DNA from: Bacteroidales bacterium
GTDB lineage: Bacteria > Bacteroidota > Bacteroidia > Bacteroidales > UBA4181
Assembly (NCBI GenBank): GCA_031287245.1
Contig: JAITTD010000072.1
Location: 1 to 14,209, forward strand
Length of the DNA: 14,209 nucleotides
Reading direction: 5' to 3'
Part shown: positions 1 to 6,198 of the stretch, piece after piece
Layout of the letters: each line of letters opens with the position of its first letter
Numbering within the stretch: the stretch's first letter is position 1
Notes under the pieces: model-generated
What the model saw: the letters and a program-made list of their open reading frames with translations, nothing else
The model's database searches: none
Told to the model about the DNA's origin: nothing
Translations under genes and position numbers: made by a program

Positions 1-43
1 TAAAATCATAATTTTTTAAAAATAATTAAATTAAAATCATAAT
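1..43 (+). repeat. Direct repeat in AT-rich leader of the lipoprotein gene
   Basis: TAAAATCATAAT occurs at 1-12 and again at 32-43, the second copy running into the start codon. The spacing is 31 nt, about three helical turns, and the leader is almost wholly A/T. I see no TAnnTTTG element here, so the promoter is either of another kind or lies upstream of the window. Confidence 0.45.
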
Positions 44-1340
44 GAAAAAATTAGTCTTTTTTGCAGCCGTTGCTGCAACCGTGTTTTCTTTCAACAGCTG
101 CAGCAAGGATGATCCTGCAGCGGCTGTTAATCCCGACATCTTTACCGATAAAGCCACCATTGAAGGCGTTGCTTATATCCAGAATGCCTATGGTCAGAGT
201 GCCAGCGACACCTACGCACCGGAAGGTACCAAGTTGAGCTTTTCTATTCCTTATAGTGGCTCTTATGGACTGGGTGTTGCCGGTAGCAGCGGTTACTATG
301 TAGCCACCGCCACGGTAGGCGCAAATGGCGCTTACTCCGTTGAATTACCCGCCCGCGCAGATGGCAAACCGGTTCAGGTTGCCATTTCCAGCGATGATTT
401 CATTTTCGACACCGCACAGGAAAACGGTGATAAGAAATCGGTTGTCTATAGCCTTGGCACCACTTCGCAATATATCGTAGCCGGTTTGAAGTATGAAAAG
501 GTATTGCAATATACCAGCAACGGACTTATTAGCGAATCCGAAACATGGACATCCGGAACTTTCAAGGCAACGCTTAAATACTACGATGGAGCCGCAGAAC
601 AAAATGTTCCTGCTGGTACGAAAGTAACAATAACGATTCCAAGAAATGCTTTTGTTCCTGCAAAGGTGGAAGATGTAATCCTTGTGAAAGAAGTAGTAGG
701 CGCTAACGGCTTATTAACGTTCACACACGATGCTCCGACTTTAGAGAATGGTGGATTGAGCTTCACTATAGCGTTTGATTTTGCAGCAGAACACGTTATT
801 GCAGGAGTGAACGATCCTAAAGAGATTGCCTATTACTATTACTATGATAGTGATGCGATCTTTGGCGGACAATCGATAGAGAAAATTTTGAAAGTTGACA
901 CTTACTCTAATTCTACTTTGGTTGCAGCGCCAAGCAATTATACGAAAGATGCAAAATACAGCGGAACGTGGTCGTATTACAAAAATGCCGTTCAGACTGA
1001 TGACAATAAAGCCTCCATTCCGGCAGGTAAGCAGGTAATAGTAACTATCCCTTATTACTATCCACCCACCTATTCTACCCGCTCGTTGTCATTTGTTACC
1101 ACGGTAGGATCCAACGGACTAATATCGTTCACAGTAAAAGCCCCTGCGTTCGAAGAATACACCTCCGGTTTTTCGACTACTATAGAAGTGAGTTTCATTG
1201 CCGACTATACAACGTCTTCGACAACGAAGCCATATCTGTACACCATCTCTAAAAGCACTGCGATTTTTGGAGACAGAGCCATCAACGAAACCGTTACTCC
1301 CACTGCTTCCCGAATTGAAGTACCGGGTGAGAGCCTTTAA
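42..1340 (+). CDS. Three-repeat surface lipoprotein of unknown function
   Basis: The 432-residue protein starts with a hydrophobic signal sequence ending in FNSC, so Cys20 is the likely lipidated residue. The following Ser-Lys-Asp-Asp fits the Bacteroidota lipoprotein export signal (Lys followed by two acidic residues), which suggests display on the cell surface. The mature part holds three related units at about residues 38-160, 170-290 and 303-430. Each has a P(A/E)G(T/K)-x-hydrophobic-x-IP strand (59-70, 189-200, 326-337) followed by a VG(A/S)NG turn with a beta strand ending in (A/L)P (92-104, 219-232, 355-368). Units two and three also share a Tyr-rich strand leading into AIFG (near 264-275 and 398-410). 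Strand-rich, Tyr/Ser/Thr-rich composition suggests stacked beta-sandwich domains. No enzyme motif is visible and I do not recognise the family. The next gene is an outer-membrane barrel 42 nt away, probably co-transcribed. Confidence 0.88.
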   Translation: MKKLVFFAAVAATVFSFNSCSKDDPAAAVNPDIFTDKATIEGVAYIQNAYGQSASDTYAPEGTKLSFSIPYSGSYGLGVAGSSGYYVATATVGANGAYSVELPARADGKPVQVAISSDDFIFDTAQENGDKKSVVYSLGTTSQYIVAGLKYEKVLQYTSNGLISESETWTSGTFKATLKYYDGAAEQNVPAGTKVTITIPRNAFVPAKVEDVILVKEVVGANGLLTFTHDAPTLENGGLSFTIAFDFAAEHVIAGVNDPKEIAYYYYYDSDAIFGGQSIEKILKVDTYSNSTLVAAPSNYTKDAKYSGTWSYYKNAVQTDDNKASIPAGKQVIVTIPYYYPPTYSTRSLSFVTTVGSNGLISFTVKAPAFEEYTSGFSTTIEVSFIADYTTSSTTKPYLYTISKSTAIFGDRAINETVTPTASRIEVPGESL

Positions 1341-1371
1341 TTTATAATTAATTTAGTAAAAAAATAAACAG

Positions 1372-1379
1372 TAATTTTG
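1372..1379 (+). promoter_or_regulatory. Possible -7 promoter element before the barrel gene
   Basis: TAATTTTG fits the Bacteroidota TAnnTTTG element but ends only 3 nt before the ATG at 1383, and no good TTTG -33 element is seen 19-21 nt upstream. If used, the transcript would be almost leaderless. Chance occurrence in A/T-rich DNA is quite possible. Confidence 0.25.
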
Positions 1380-1382
1380 TAT

Positions 1383-2234
1383 ATGAAAAAATTAATAATT
1401 GTATCAGCGTTCTTTTGCTTGGGCTTAGCGCCTGTGGCAGCGCAGGACGATGCCGAGCAGGGCGATGAAAAGGTTGCCCTGCTGCCCCAAGCCGGTGATT
1501 TTGCCCTCGGCGTGGATGCCAACCCGTTTGCCAATCTTTTCAACGGTACGCAAGGTCTGGATCTCTATTTTGGAGATAAAAGGTCACTGTATGGCATCTA
1601 TGGCAAGTATTTCCTTACGGACAAACAGGCAGTTCGCGCCAAAGTATTGCTGAACGTCACGAGCGATATCGACAAGGAAGTGGTAGTGGATGATTCCAAT
1701 CTGGCTCAGCCGCAGAATCTTAATCCGGACGCCACCACAATAGATTCCCGCAAGACATCCAGTACTGAAGTTTGGATCCATCTTGGCTATGAATGGCGGA
1801 GAGGTTACCGCAGGGTGCAGGGCTTTTATGGCGGCGAAGTGATGCTGGGCTATGGCAATGGTAGCCGTAAATATACTTATGGCAACCCCATCACAGCGGT
1901 GAACACCAACCCTACCTCCTATAATTTTGATAGTAATCTGTATCCCCAGACCGCTAACGGTTATCGTGTGCTTGAGCGCAAAGACGGCGCTACGTTTGGC
2001 GTCGGATTAGGCGCATTTGTTGGCGCAGAATACTTTCTGGCGCCTAAACTGTCAATCGGCGGCGAAGTAGGCTTGGGTTTCAAGTATTATACACAAGGAC
2101 AAAGCGAAGTGACCGAAGAATATGCGCTGAACAACAGCGTATTTGAATCGGCAAGGCGCACTTCCGGAGGGTATTCAAGCGCCGGTTTCGGCGTTACTCC
2201 CTATGGTAATGTTTTCCTGCTGTTCCATTTCTAA
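1383..2234 (+). CDS. Outer-membrane beta-barrel protein, unknown function
   Basis: The 283-residue protein has a signal peptide with a cleavage site near VAAQ-DD (residues 18-23). The ATG at 1383 is chosen over an in-frame TTG at 1377 because it opens directly on a standard KK-hydrophobic signal. The rest shows amphipathic strands with Gly and aromatic residues (for example the segments around GLDLYFGDKRSLYGIYGKYF and GLGAFVGAEYFLAPKLSIGG), and the chain ends in FLLFHF. A terminal Phe in a final strand is the usual signal for BAM-assembled barrels. Strand number is estimated at about 8-10. It follows the three-repeat lipoprotein by 42 nt and is followed by a strong terminator, so the two probably form an operon and may act together at the outer membrane. 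The substrate is unknown; no OmpA or TonB domain is present. Confidence 0.85.
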   Translation: MKKLIIVSAFFCLGLAPVAAQDDAEQGDEKVALLPQAGDFALGVDANPFANLFNGTQGLDLYFGDKRSLYGIYGKYFLTDKQAVRAKVLLNVTSDIDKEVVVDDSNLAQPQNLNPDATTIDSRKTSSTEVWIHLGYEWRRGYRRVQGFYGGEVMLGYGNGSRKYTYGNPITAVNTNPTSYNFDSNLYPQTANGYRVLERKDGATFGVGLGAFVGAEYFLAPKLSIGGEVGLGFKYYTQGQSEVTEEYALNNSVFESARRTSGGYSSAGFGVTPYGNVFLLFHF

Positions 2235-2255
2235 ACATTCTTCACGGAATGAGTC

Positions 2256-2295
2256 AAAAAAAAGGCTGTCCCCAAACGGGACAGCCTTTTTTTTT
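2256..2295. terminator. Strong bidirectional hairpin terminator
   Basis: A perfect 9-bp GC-rich stem GGCTGTCCC (2264-2272) / GGGACAGCC (2278-2286) with a 5-nt loop is flanked by eight As (2256-2263) and nine Ts (2287-2295). The A/T tracts make it work in both directions: it should end the lipoprotein-barrel operon from the left. It lies about 420 nt past the end of the converging M1 aminopeptidase gene. Confidence 0.9.
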
Positions 2296-2346
2296 AATTA
2301 CGAATTAAAAATTACGAATTACGGCAGTTTTTTTCAATTCGTAATT
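2296..2346. repeat. Copy of a dispersed AATTACGAATT hairpin repeat
   Basis: Positions 2296-2322 hold two copies of ATTACGAATTA spaced by AAA. An inverted copy, AATTCGTAATT, at 2336-2346 lets it form a hairpin. The 27 nt at 2296-2322 are the exact reverse complement of 2nd-arm bases 12908-12934, so this is an interspersed intergenic repeat. It directly follows the terminator. Confidence 0.75.
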
Positions 2347-2350
2347 CCCA

Positions 2351-2688
2351 TTGTCCTGCAAGGACAGCCCTTTATTAACCGTATGCTTCAGCATACGGAC
2401 AGAACAACCCGCGTTCTGCGCCCAAGTCCCGCAGGGACGACACTTTGCCGTCTATCTGCCCCATCCCTGTGAGATGTAGCGGTATCAAAACGTAGAGACG
2501 GTGCGCGCACCGTCTCTACAGGGTTCATTCTTTTTTGAGGCACTATATTTGCGGTGTTTTGTCCCGCAGGGACAAAACAGAAAGACAACAAAGTGTCGTC
2601 CCTGCGGGACTTGGCTGTAGTCGTGTATCCACATCACCGTAAGCTGAAGCAAGCTGAAGCATACGGTTGGCTGTCCCTGAGGGACAAG
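2351..2688. repeat. Cluster of palindromes and nested inverted repeats
   Basis: This fills most of the 481-nt non-coding gap 2235-2715. Outer arms: AACCGTATGCTTCAGC (2377-2392) with its exact complement at 2653-2668, extended by GGACAGCC (2362-2369) matched at 2669-2676. Inner arms: a perfect 26-nt inverted repeat 2422-2447 / 2589-2614, continuing imperfectly to about 2458 and 2578. Near the centre lies a perfect 28-nt palindrome (2492-2519) built on GTAGAGACGGTGCG. Smaller palindromes: 2352-2366, 2379-2398, GTCCCGCAGGGAC at 2426-2438 and 2562-2573 (within a 10-bp stem 2556-2578), and 2598-2610. A 10-nt tandem duplication AAGCTGAAGC sits at 2641-2660. No gene is convincing here. It resembles clusters of REP-like extragenic palindromes rather than a coding region. 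Confidence 0.8.
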
Positions 2689-2689
2689 C

Positions 2690-2713
2690 ATTAATAATTA
2701 ATAATTAATAATT
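2690..2713. repeat. Tandem 7-nt repeat ATTAATA
   Basis: Three exact copies of ATTAATA (2690-2710) followed by ATT, ending just before the tandem TGA TGA stops of the M1 aminopeptidase gene on the minus strand. Confidence 0.7.
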
Positions 2714-2715
2714 CA

Positions 2716-4368
2716 TCATTGCCCCCCATCGCTTACAAAATTTTTGCTTTTCACTTCTTTCAGCAGGTTATAATCGGGGTCAACCAGCAAATCGATGACA
2801 TGGGGTACGTTCAGCACAAATTTGTCGCTATGGGTGCGAATGGGAAGCCGAACTAAGGTATCGGCGCCGTTTGTTTGCAGCAGTTTCACTTCCAAATCAA
2901 CGGTAAACAAGGGTGTGGCGGGCGATGAGCCTTGGTGCTCCACCAATAAAGTCAGTTGCCCGTTTGCTAATTGTGCTGAAATGTCAAAAACCGGAAAACC
3001 TTCGCCGAAATACCACTGATTGAAGAATTGCGTAAAGTCAATGCCGGTCTGTTCCTCCGCAAATTGCTTGAAATCCATAGCAGAGGCAGTTGAAAAACTG
3101 TATTTTCTGAGGAAACCGCGCAATACGTCAAAAAACTTTTTGTCATCGTGGATAATGCGCCGGATTTGATGCACCAATATGGCGCCTTTCTTGTAACTCA
3201 GGCTCATGCTGAATACACGCCACGTGTCGTTGAGCGATTCTTTGGGCACAAACACCGAGCCTTGCCTTTCCCAAAGCGCCATTCGATGGGCTTCTTTCAG
3301 CCAGTTCAAGGCTTCTTCTTTGGTATCCAACTGTTCCAGGGTCAGATATTCGCTGTAACTTGCAAAGCCCTCGTTCATCCAGACATCCTGCCATGTAGCG
3401 CAGGTCACCAAATCGCCAAACCACTGGTGCGACAGTTCATGAGTCACCAGCGAGGTTGAAAATTCGGAAAGAGTGGTCATCGTTTGATGCTCCATTCCGC
3501 CGCCCATAGGCGCTACACAATGCCCGTACTTCTCTTCGGCAAACGGATAGGGGATGTACAAATCCGAAAACATCTCAATCAGCCTGCCGGTAGTGTCAAT
3601 GACGGCTTTGTTCTGTTCGAGATAGCCGGGGGTATTGTAAATGTAATTCTGAATGAGCACAGGATGGTTGATTCCTTTCGGGTATGCATAAGTGAGGTAT
3701 TCCTGATAGTCCGACACTGCGAAGGACAGCAGATAGTAGGCAACAGGATAGCGCGTTTTCCACTCGTAACGCAATTTGTTATCCGGCATTTCCCTGATAT
3801 TGGAGAGCACACCCGGTGCGCCTGCCTTCAAATGCTTCGGCACAGTGACAAAGATGTATGCCGAGTCGGCTTTATCGCGCAAATACTGTTTGCAAGGAAA
3901 CCACTCCACAGCATTTTCAGGTTCAGAAAGCGTCCATGTGACGGGCGGATACCCATTGCCGCTTTTATTGCTGACTCCTGAGAAGAAACTGCTGCTTTTC
4001 GTTGGTATGGTTGCGTACTTAACAACAACTTTGTACGTTTTACCTTTTTGCAAGGGATATTTCGCATACAAACATTTGTTTTCCTTGCGAAATGAGGTCT
4101 TTGTGCCATTCACCGTGATGGATTCTACCTGTATGGCTTCATTGACCTCCAAAGTGAACTCTTTTATCCTGCTTTTCTGCATTTCTGCAAAAATTTCCAC
4201 ATACCCGCGAAGCGTCGTCGAAAGATGATCCGCCTCAATGTCAATTTTGTAAAACTTGACATCGTAATCGTGATACCATTCGGGCACCGGCGCATATATA
4301 CCGGACTGTTGGGCATATCCCCACACAGGGAACAGACAGACTGTCAGACAGCGAAAAAAGAAATTCAT
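2716..4368 (-). CDS. Secreted M1 family zinc aminopeptidase
   Basis: The 550-residue protein carries a signal peptide cleaved near GYA-QQ (residues 17-21). An N-terminal beta-rich region leads to the gluzincin core: the exopeptidase motif GGGMEHQ at 289-295, the zinc motif HELSH at 310-314 with catalytic Glu311, the third zinc ligand Glu333 in NEGFASY, and Tyr392 in SLSYKKG, which fits the transition-state tyrosine. The spacing HExxH-18-E is exactly that of M1 enzymes. The chain stops after a short beta-sandwich-like region, lacking the long helical C-terminal domain of PepN/ERAP, as in short leukotriene-A4-hydrolase-like bacterial members. It should remove N-terminal residues from peptides in the periplasm or outside. 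The classical GxMEN Asn is replaced by His294. It is divergent from the TldD-like peptidase gene with facing promoters between them. Confidence 0.93.
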   Translation of the reverse strand: MNFFFRCLTVCLFPVWGYAQQSGIYAPVPEWYHDYDVKFYKIDIEADHLSTTLRGYVEIFAEMQKSRIKEFTLEVNEAIQVESITVNGTKTSFRKENKCLYAKYPLQKGKTYKVVVKYATIPTKSSSFFSGVSNKSGNGYPPVTWTLSEPENAVEWFPCKQYLRDKADSAYIFVTVPKHLKAGAPGVLSNIREMPDNKLRYEWKTRYPVAYYLLSFAVSDYQEYLTYAYPKGINHPVLIQNYIYNTPGYLEQNKAVIDTTGRLIEMFSDLYIPYPFAEEKYGHCVAPMGGGMEHQTMTTLSEFSTSLVTHELSHQWFGDLVTCATWQDVWMNEGFASYSEYLTLEQLDTKEEALNWLKEAHRMALWERQGSVFVPKESLNDTWRVFSMSLSYKKGAILVHQIRRIIHDDKKFFDVLRGFLRKYSFSTASAMDFKQFAEEQTGIDFTQFFNQWYFGEGFPVFDISAQLANGQLTLLVEHQGSSPATPLFTVDLEVKLLQTNGADTLVRLPIRTHSDKFVLNVPHVIDLLVDPDYNLLKEVKSKNFVSDGGQ

Positions 4369-4400
4369 GGATTTGTTGTTGGTTTTATGAACGGATATCG

Positions 4401-4408
4401 TATATTTG
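4401..4408 (+). promoter_or_regulatory. -7 element of the TldD-like gene promoter
   Basis: TATATTTG matches TAnnTTTG. A TTG at 4379-4381 lies 19 nt upstream as a -33 element. The implied transcription start near 4414 leaves a leader of about 27 nt before the ATG at 4441 and excludes longer reading-frame starts upstream. Confidence 0.65.
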
Positions 4409-4426
4409 CTGTTTCAATTTACGAAG

Positions 4427-4434
4427 CAAATATA
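4427..4434 (-). promoter_or_regulatory. -7 element of the M1 aminopeptidase promoter
   Basis: Read on the minus strand this is TATATTTG, identical to the facing element at 4401-4408. A minus-strand TTTG at 4455-4458 lies 20 nt upstream, inside the signal-peptide codons of the TldD-like gene. The implied start near 4420 gives a leader of about 50 nt. Confidence 0.65.
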
Positions 4435-4440
4435 GATATA

Positions 4441-6123
4441 ATGTTGATATTATTCAAAAAAATATTTTTACGGCTTTTTTTTCTGCTGTTCCCTCTCGGT
4501 GTTTCTGCACAAGATCGGCTTTTGAACATCCTGAAAACAGAACTGAACCGCGAGATGACCGAATTTCAGGCAATCAAAGATTCGTCGGATCGTCCGTATT
4601 TTATCAGTTTCAGGGTGGACGAAACGAAATCCGCCACTGTTCGGGCATCTATGGGCAGCCTCATTTATTCGCGAACATCTCATCACCGTGTATTTACGCC
4701 TATGGTGCGCATCGGCAGTTACCGGATGGACAATTACCACCAGATACGCGAAACATCGGCAATGAATCGCACCGAACCGTCGTATATTCCTTTGGATGAC
4801 TCGCCTGAGGCTATCAGCCAAACCATCTGGTGGATGACCGACCAGACGTACAAAAATGCAGTGGAACGCTACGTGAAAGCGAAATCCAACATGGCGGTGA
4901 AGGTGAAAGAAGAGGATACATCGGACGACTACACGCCTCAGCAGCCTGTAAAGTATTTTGAACCTGAGTTGCAGAATGATTACCTTCGGTTTAACCGCGC
5001 AGAATGGGAAAAAAAACTTTGCCGGTATTCGGAAGCCTTTGCCCAATTGACGGATATTATTGACGGGTGGGCGAATATCAGCGTACAGACGGTGCGAAAG
5101 TATTATCTCTCGTCAGAAGGCACGGAAGTGGCGCACAATCAGGTGTACATCCATCTGACAGTCGGCGCCTCGGTGAAGGCGGACGACGGAATGGATTTGC
5201 CACTGCAGCATTCGTGGTTTGCGCTCACAGTCGGGCATTTGCCTTCCGACAAGGAAGTGCAGGCACAAGCGGCATGGATGATCGCCAAATTGGAAAAGAT
5301 GAAGCAAGCGCCGGTGGTGGATGCTTTTTCGGGACCGGCTTTGCTTTCGGCAGAAGCGGCAGGTGTGTTTTTTCACGAAATTTTCGGACACCGCACGGAA
5401 GGACAGCGCATGAGGCTCGAATCCGATGGACAAACGTTCAAAAAGAAGATCAACGAAGCGGTGCTTCCCCCGTTTTTGACGGTATATATGGATCCCACCA
5501 TCACGAAATACAAGGACACGGAACTGAACGGCTCGTTTCGTTTCGACGACGAGGGCGTGCGGGGCGAAAAGGTGATGCTGGTGGAGAACGGCATCCTGAC
5601 GCATTTCCTGATGTCGCGTGTGCCGATAGAGGGATTTCCCGCATCCAACGGGCACGGAAGGGCAGCGCCGGGCTACAATCCCGTCACCCGTCAATCAAAT
5701 CTCATCGTCGAAACAGCGCAACCCAAGAGCGAAAAGGAATTGCGGAAGGCTTTGAAAGAGGAACTGCAGCAACAAGGAAAGGATTTCGGGTATTATTTTG
5801 CATCCGTCACCGGCGGCTTTACGCAAACCGGACGCTACACGCCCAATGCCTTCAACGTGACGCCAACGGAAGTATATCGCGTGTATGCGGACGACCGCCC
5901 CGACGAATTGGTGCGCGGCGTAGATCTGGTAGGCACTCCTCTTGCCATGTTCTCGCAAATAGAGCAGGCAGGCGACCAGTATGGCGTGTTCAATGGTATG
6001 TGCGGCGCCGAATCGGGAAACATTCCTGTGTCGTGCGTGTCGCCAATGCTGTTTGTGAAGCAAATAGAAATCCAGAAAAAAGCCAAATCGCAAAGCAAAC
6101 CGCCACTACTGCCCAAACCATAA
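4441..6123 (+). CDS. Exported TldD/PmbA-family metallopeptidase
   Basis: The 560-residue protein has a signal peptide (cleavage near VSA-QD, residues 21-25). The reading frame runs open back to 4225, but that part overlaps the M1 gene and lies upstream of the promoter, so the ATG at 4441 is chosen. The family marks are clear: the zinc motif HEIFGH at 312-317 followed by RTEGQRM, a central DEGVRGEKVMLVENGILTHF segment, a C-terminal VTGGFTQTGRYTPNAFNV segment, and Cys532 in PVSCVSPM, fitting the family's cysteine ligand. TldD with TldE/PmbA is known in E. coli as a cytosolic heterodimer that degrades small or unfolded peptides. This copy has the active HExxxH and is exported, with no partner subunit beside it. 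It is divergent from the secreted M1 aminopeptidase, which suggests a shared task in peptide breakdown outside the cytoplasm. Confidence 0.92.
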   Translation: MLILFKKIFLRLFFLLFPLGVSAQDRLLNILKTELNREMTEFQAIKDSSDRPYFISFRVDETKSATVRASMGSLIYSRTSHHRVFTPMVRIGSYRMDNYHQIRETSAMNRTEPSYIPLDDSPEAISQTIWWMTDQTYKNAVERYVKAKSNMAVKVKEEDTSDDYTPQQPVKYFEPELQNDYLRFNRAEWEKKLCRYSEAFAQLTDIIDGWANISVQTVRKYYLSSEGTEVAHNQVYIHLTVGASVKADDGMDLPLQHSWFALTVGHLPSDKEVQAQAAWMIAKLEKMKQAPVVDAFSGPALLSAEAAGVFFHEIFGHRTEGQRMRLESDGQTFKKKINEAVLPPFLTVYMDPTITKYKDTELNGSFRFDDEGVRGEKVMLVENGILTHFLMSRVPIEGFPASNGHGRAAPGYNPVTRQSNLIVETAQPKSEKELRKALKEELQQQGKDFGYYFASVTGGFTQTGRYTPNAFNVTPTEVYRVYADDRPDELVRGVDLVGTPLAMFSQIEQAGDQYGVFNGMCGAESGNIPVSCVSPMLFVKQIEIQKKAKSQSKPPLLPKP

Positions 6124-6139
6124 GGGGGATTCATTGTGA

Positions 6140-6172
6140 TTTGTAAAATATCAAAAAAGAATCGTACCTTTG
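6140..6172 (+). promoter_or_regulatory. Promoter of the LolA-like gene
   Basis: TTTG at 6140-6143 and TACCTTTG at 6165-6172 fit the Bacteroidota -33 and -7 elements with 21 nt between them. The predicted transcription start, near 6178, supports the ATG at 6199 as the translation start rather than those at 6136 (GTG) or 6178. Confidence 0.65.
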
Positions 6173-6198
6173 CACACATGAATCATCTTGTTTATAGT

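Larger units (their letters stand above)
4401..4434. repeat. Perfect 10-bp inverted repeat joining two promoters
   Basis: TATATTTGCT (4401-4410) and AGCAAATATA (4425-4434) are exact reverse complements separated by 14 nt. Each arm contains one -7 element, and the two point towards each other. A dimeric regulator could bind it, or it may only reflect the two promoters sharing sequence. Confidence 0.7.

Noticed and set aside
2143..2472. Plus-strand frame of 109 codons crossing the terminator
   Set aside because: It overlaps the end of the barrel gene in another frame and runs through the terminator and repeats.
2544..2551. TATATTTG inside the repeat cluster, which could be a promoter for a small RNA
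   Set aside because: No TTTG lies 19-21 nt upstream and no gene follows; chance or a relic is as likely.
2388..2691. Short minus-strand frames in the repeat cluster
   Set aside because: They are made of the palindromes themselves (recurrent VPQG/VPAG from GTCCC units) and have no start-site signals.
3484..3981. Antisense open frame of 165 codons opposite the M1 aminopeptidase
   Set aside because: It lies wholly within codons for the conserved catalytic and N-terminal domains of the M1 enzyme, and the translation resembles no family.
4225..4440. Upstream extension of the TldD-like gene by 72 residues
   Set aside because: It overlaps the M1 signal-peptide codons and precedes the promoter; the signal peptide begins at 4441.
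5067..6146. Long plus-strand open frame of 359 codons inside the TldD-like gene
   Set aside because: It is the +1 shadow of a clear peptidase gene; the translation is Arg/Gly-rich and low in hydrophobic order, with no recognisable motif.
6136..6198. Longer N-terminus of the LolA-like protein
   Set aside because: The promoter at 6140-6172 overlaps this stretch, and the signal peptide is best formed from the ATG at 6199.
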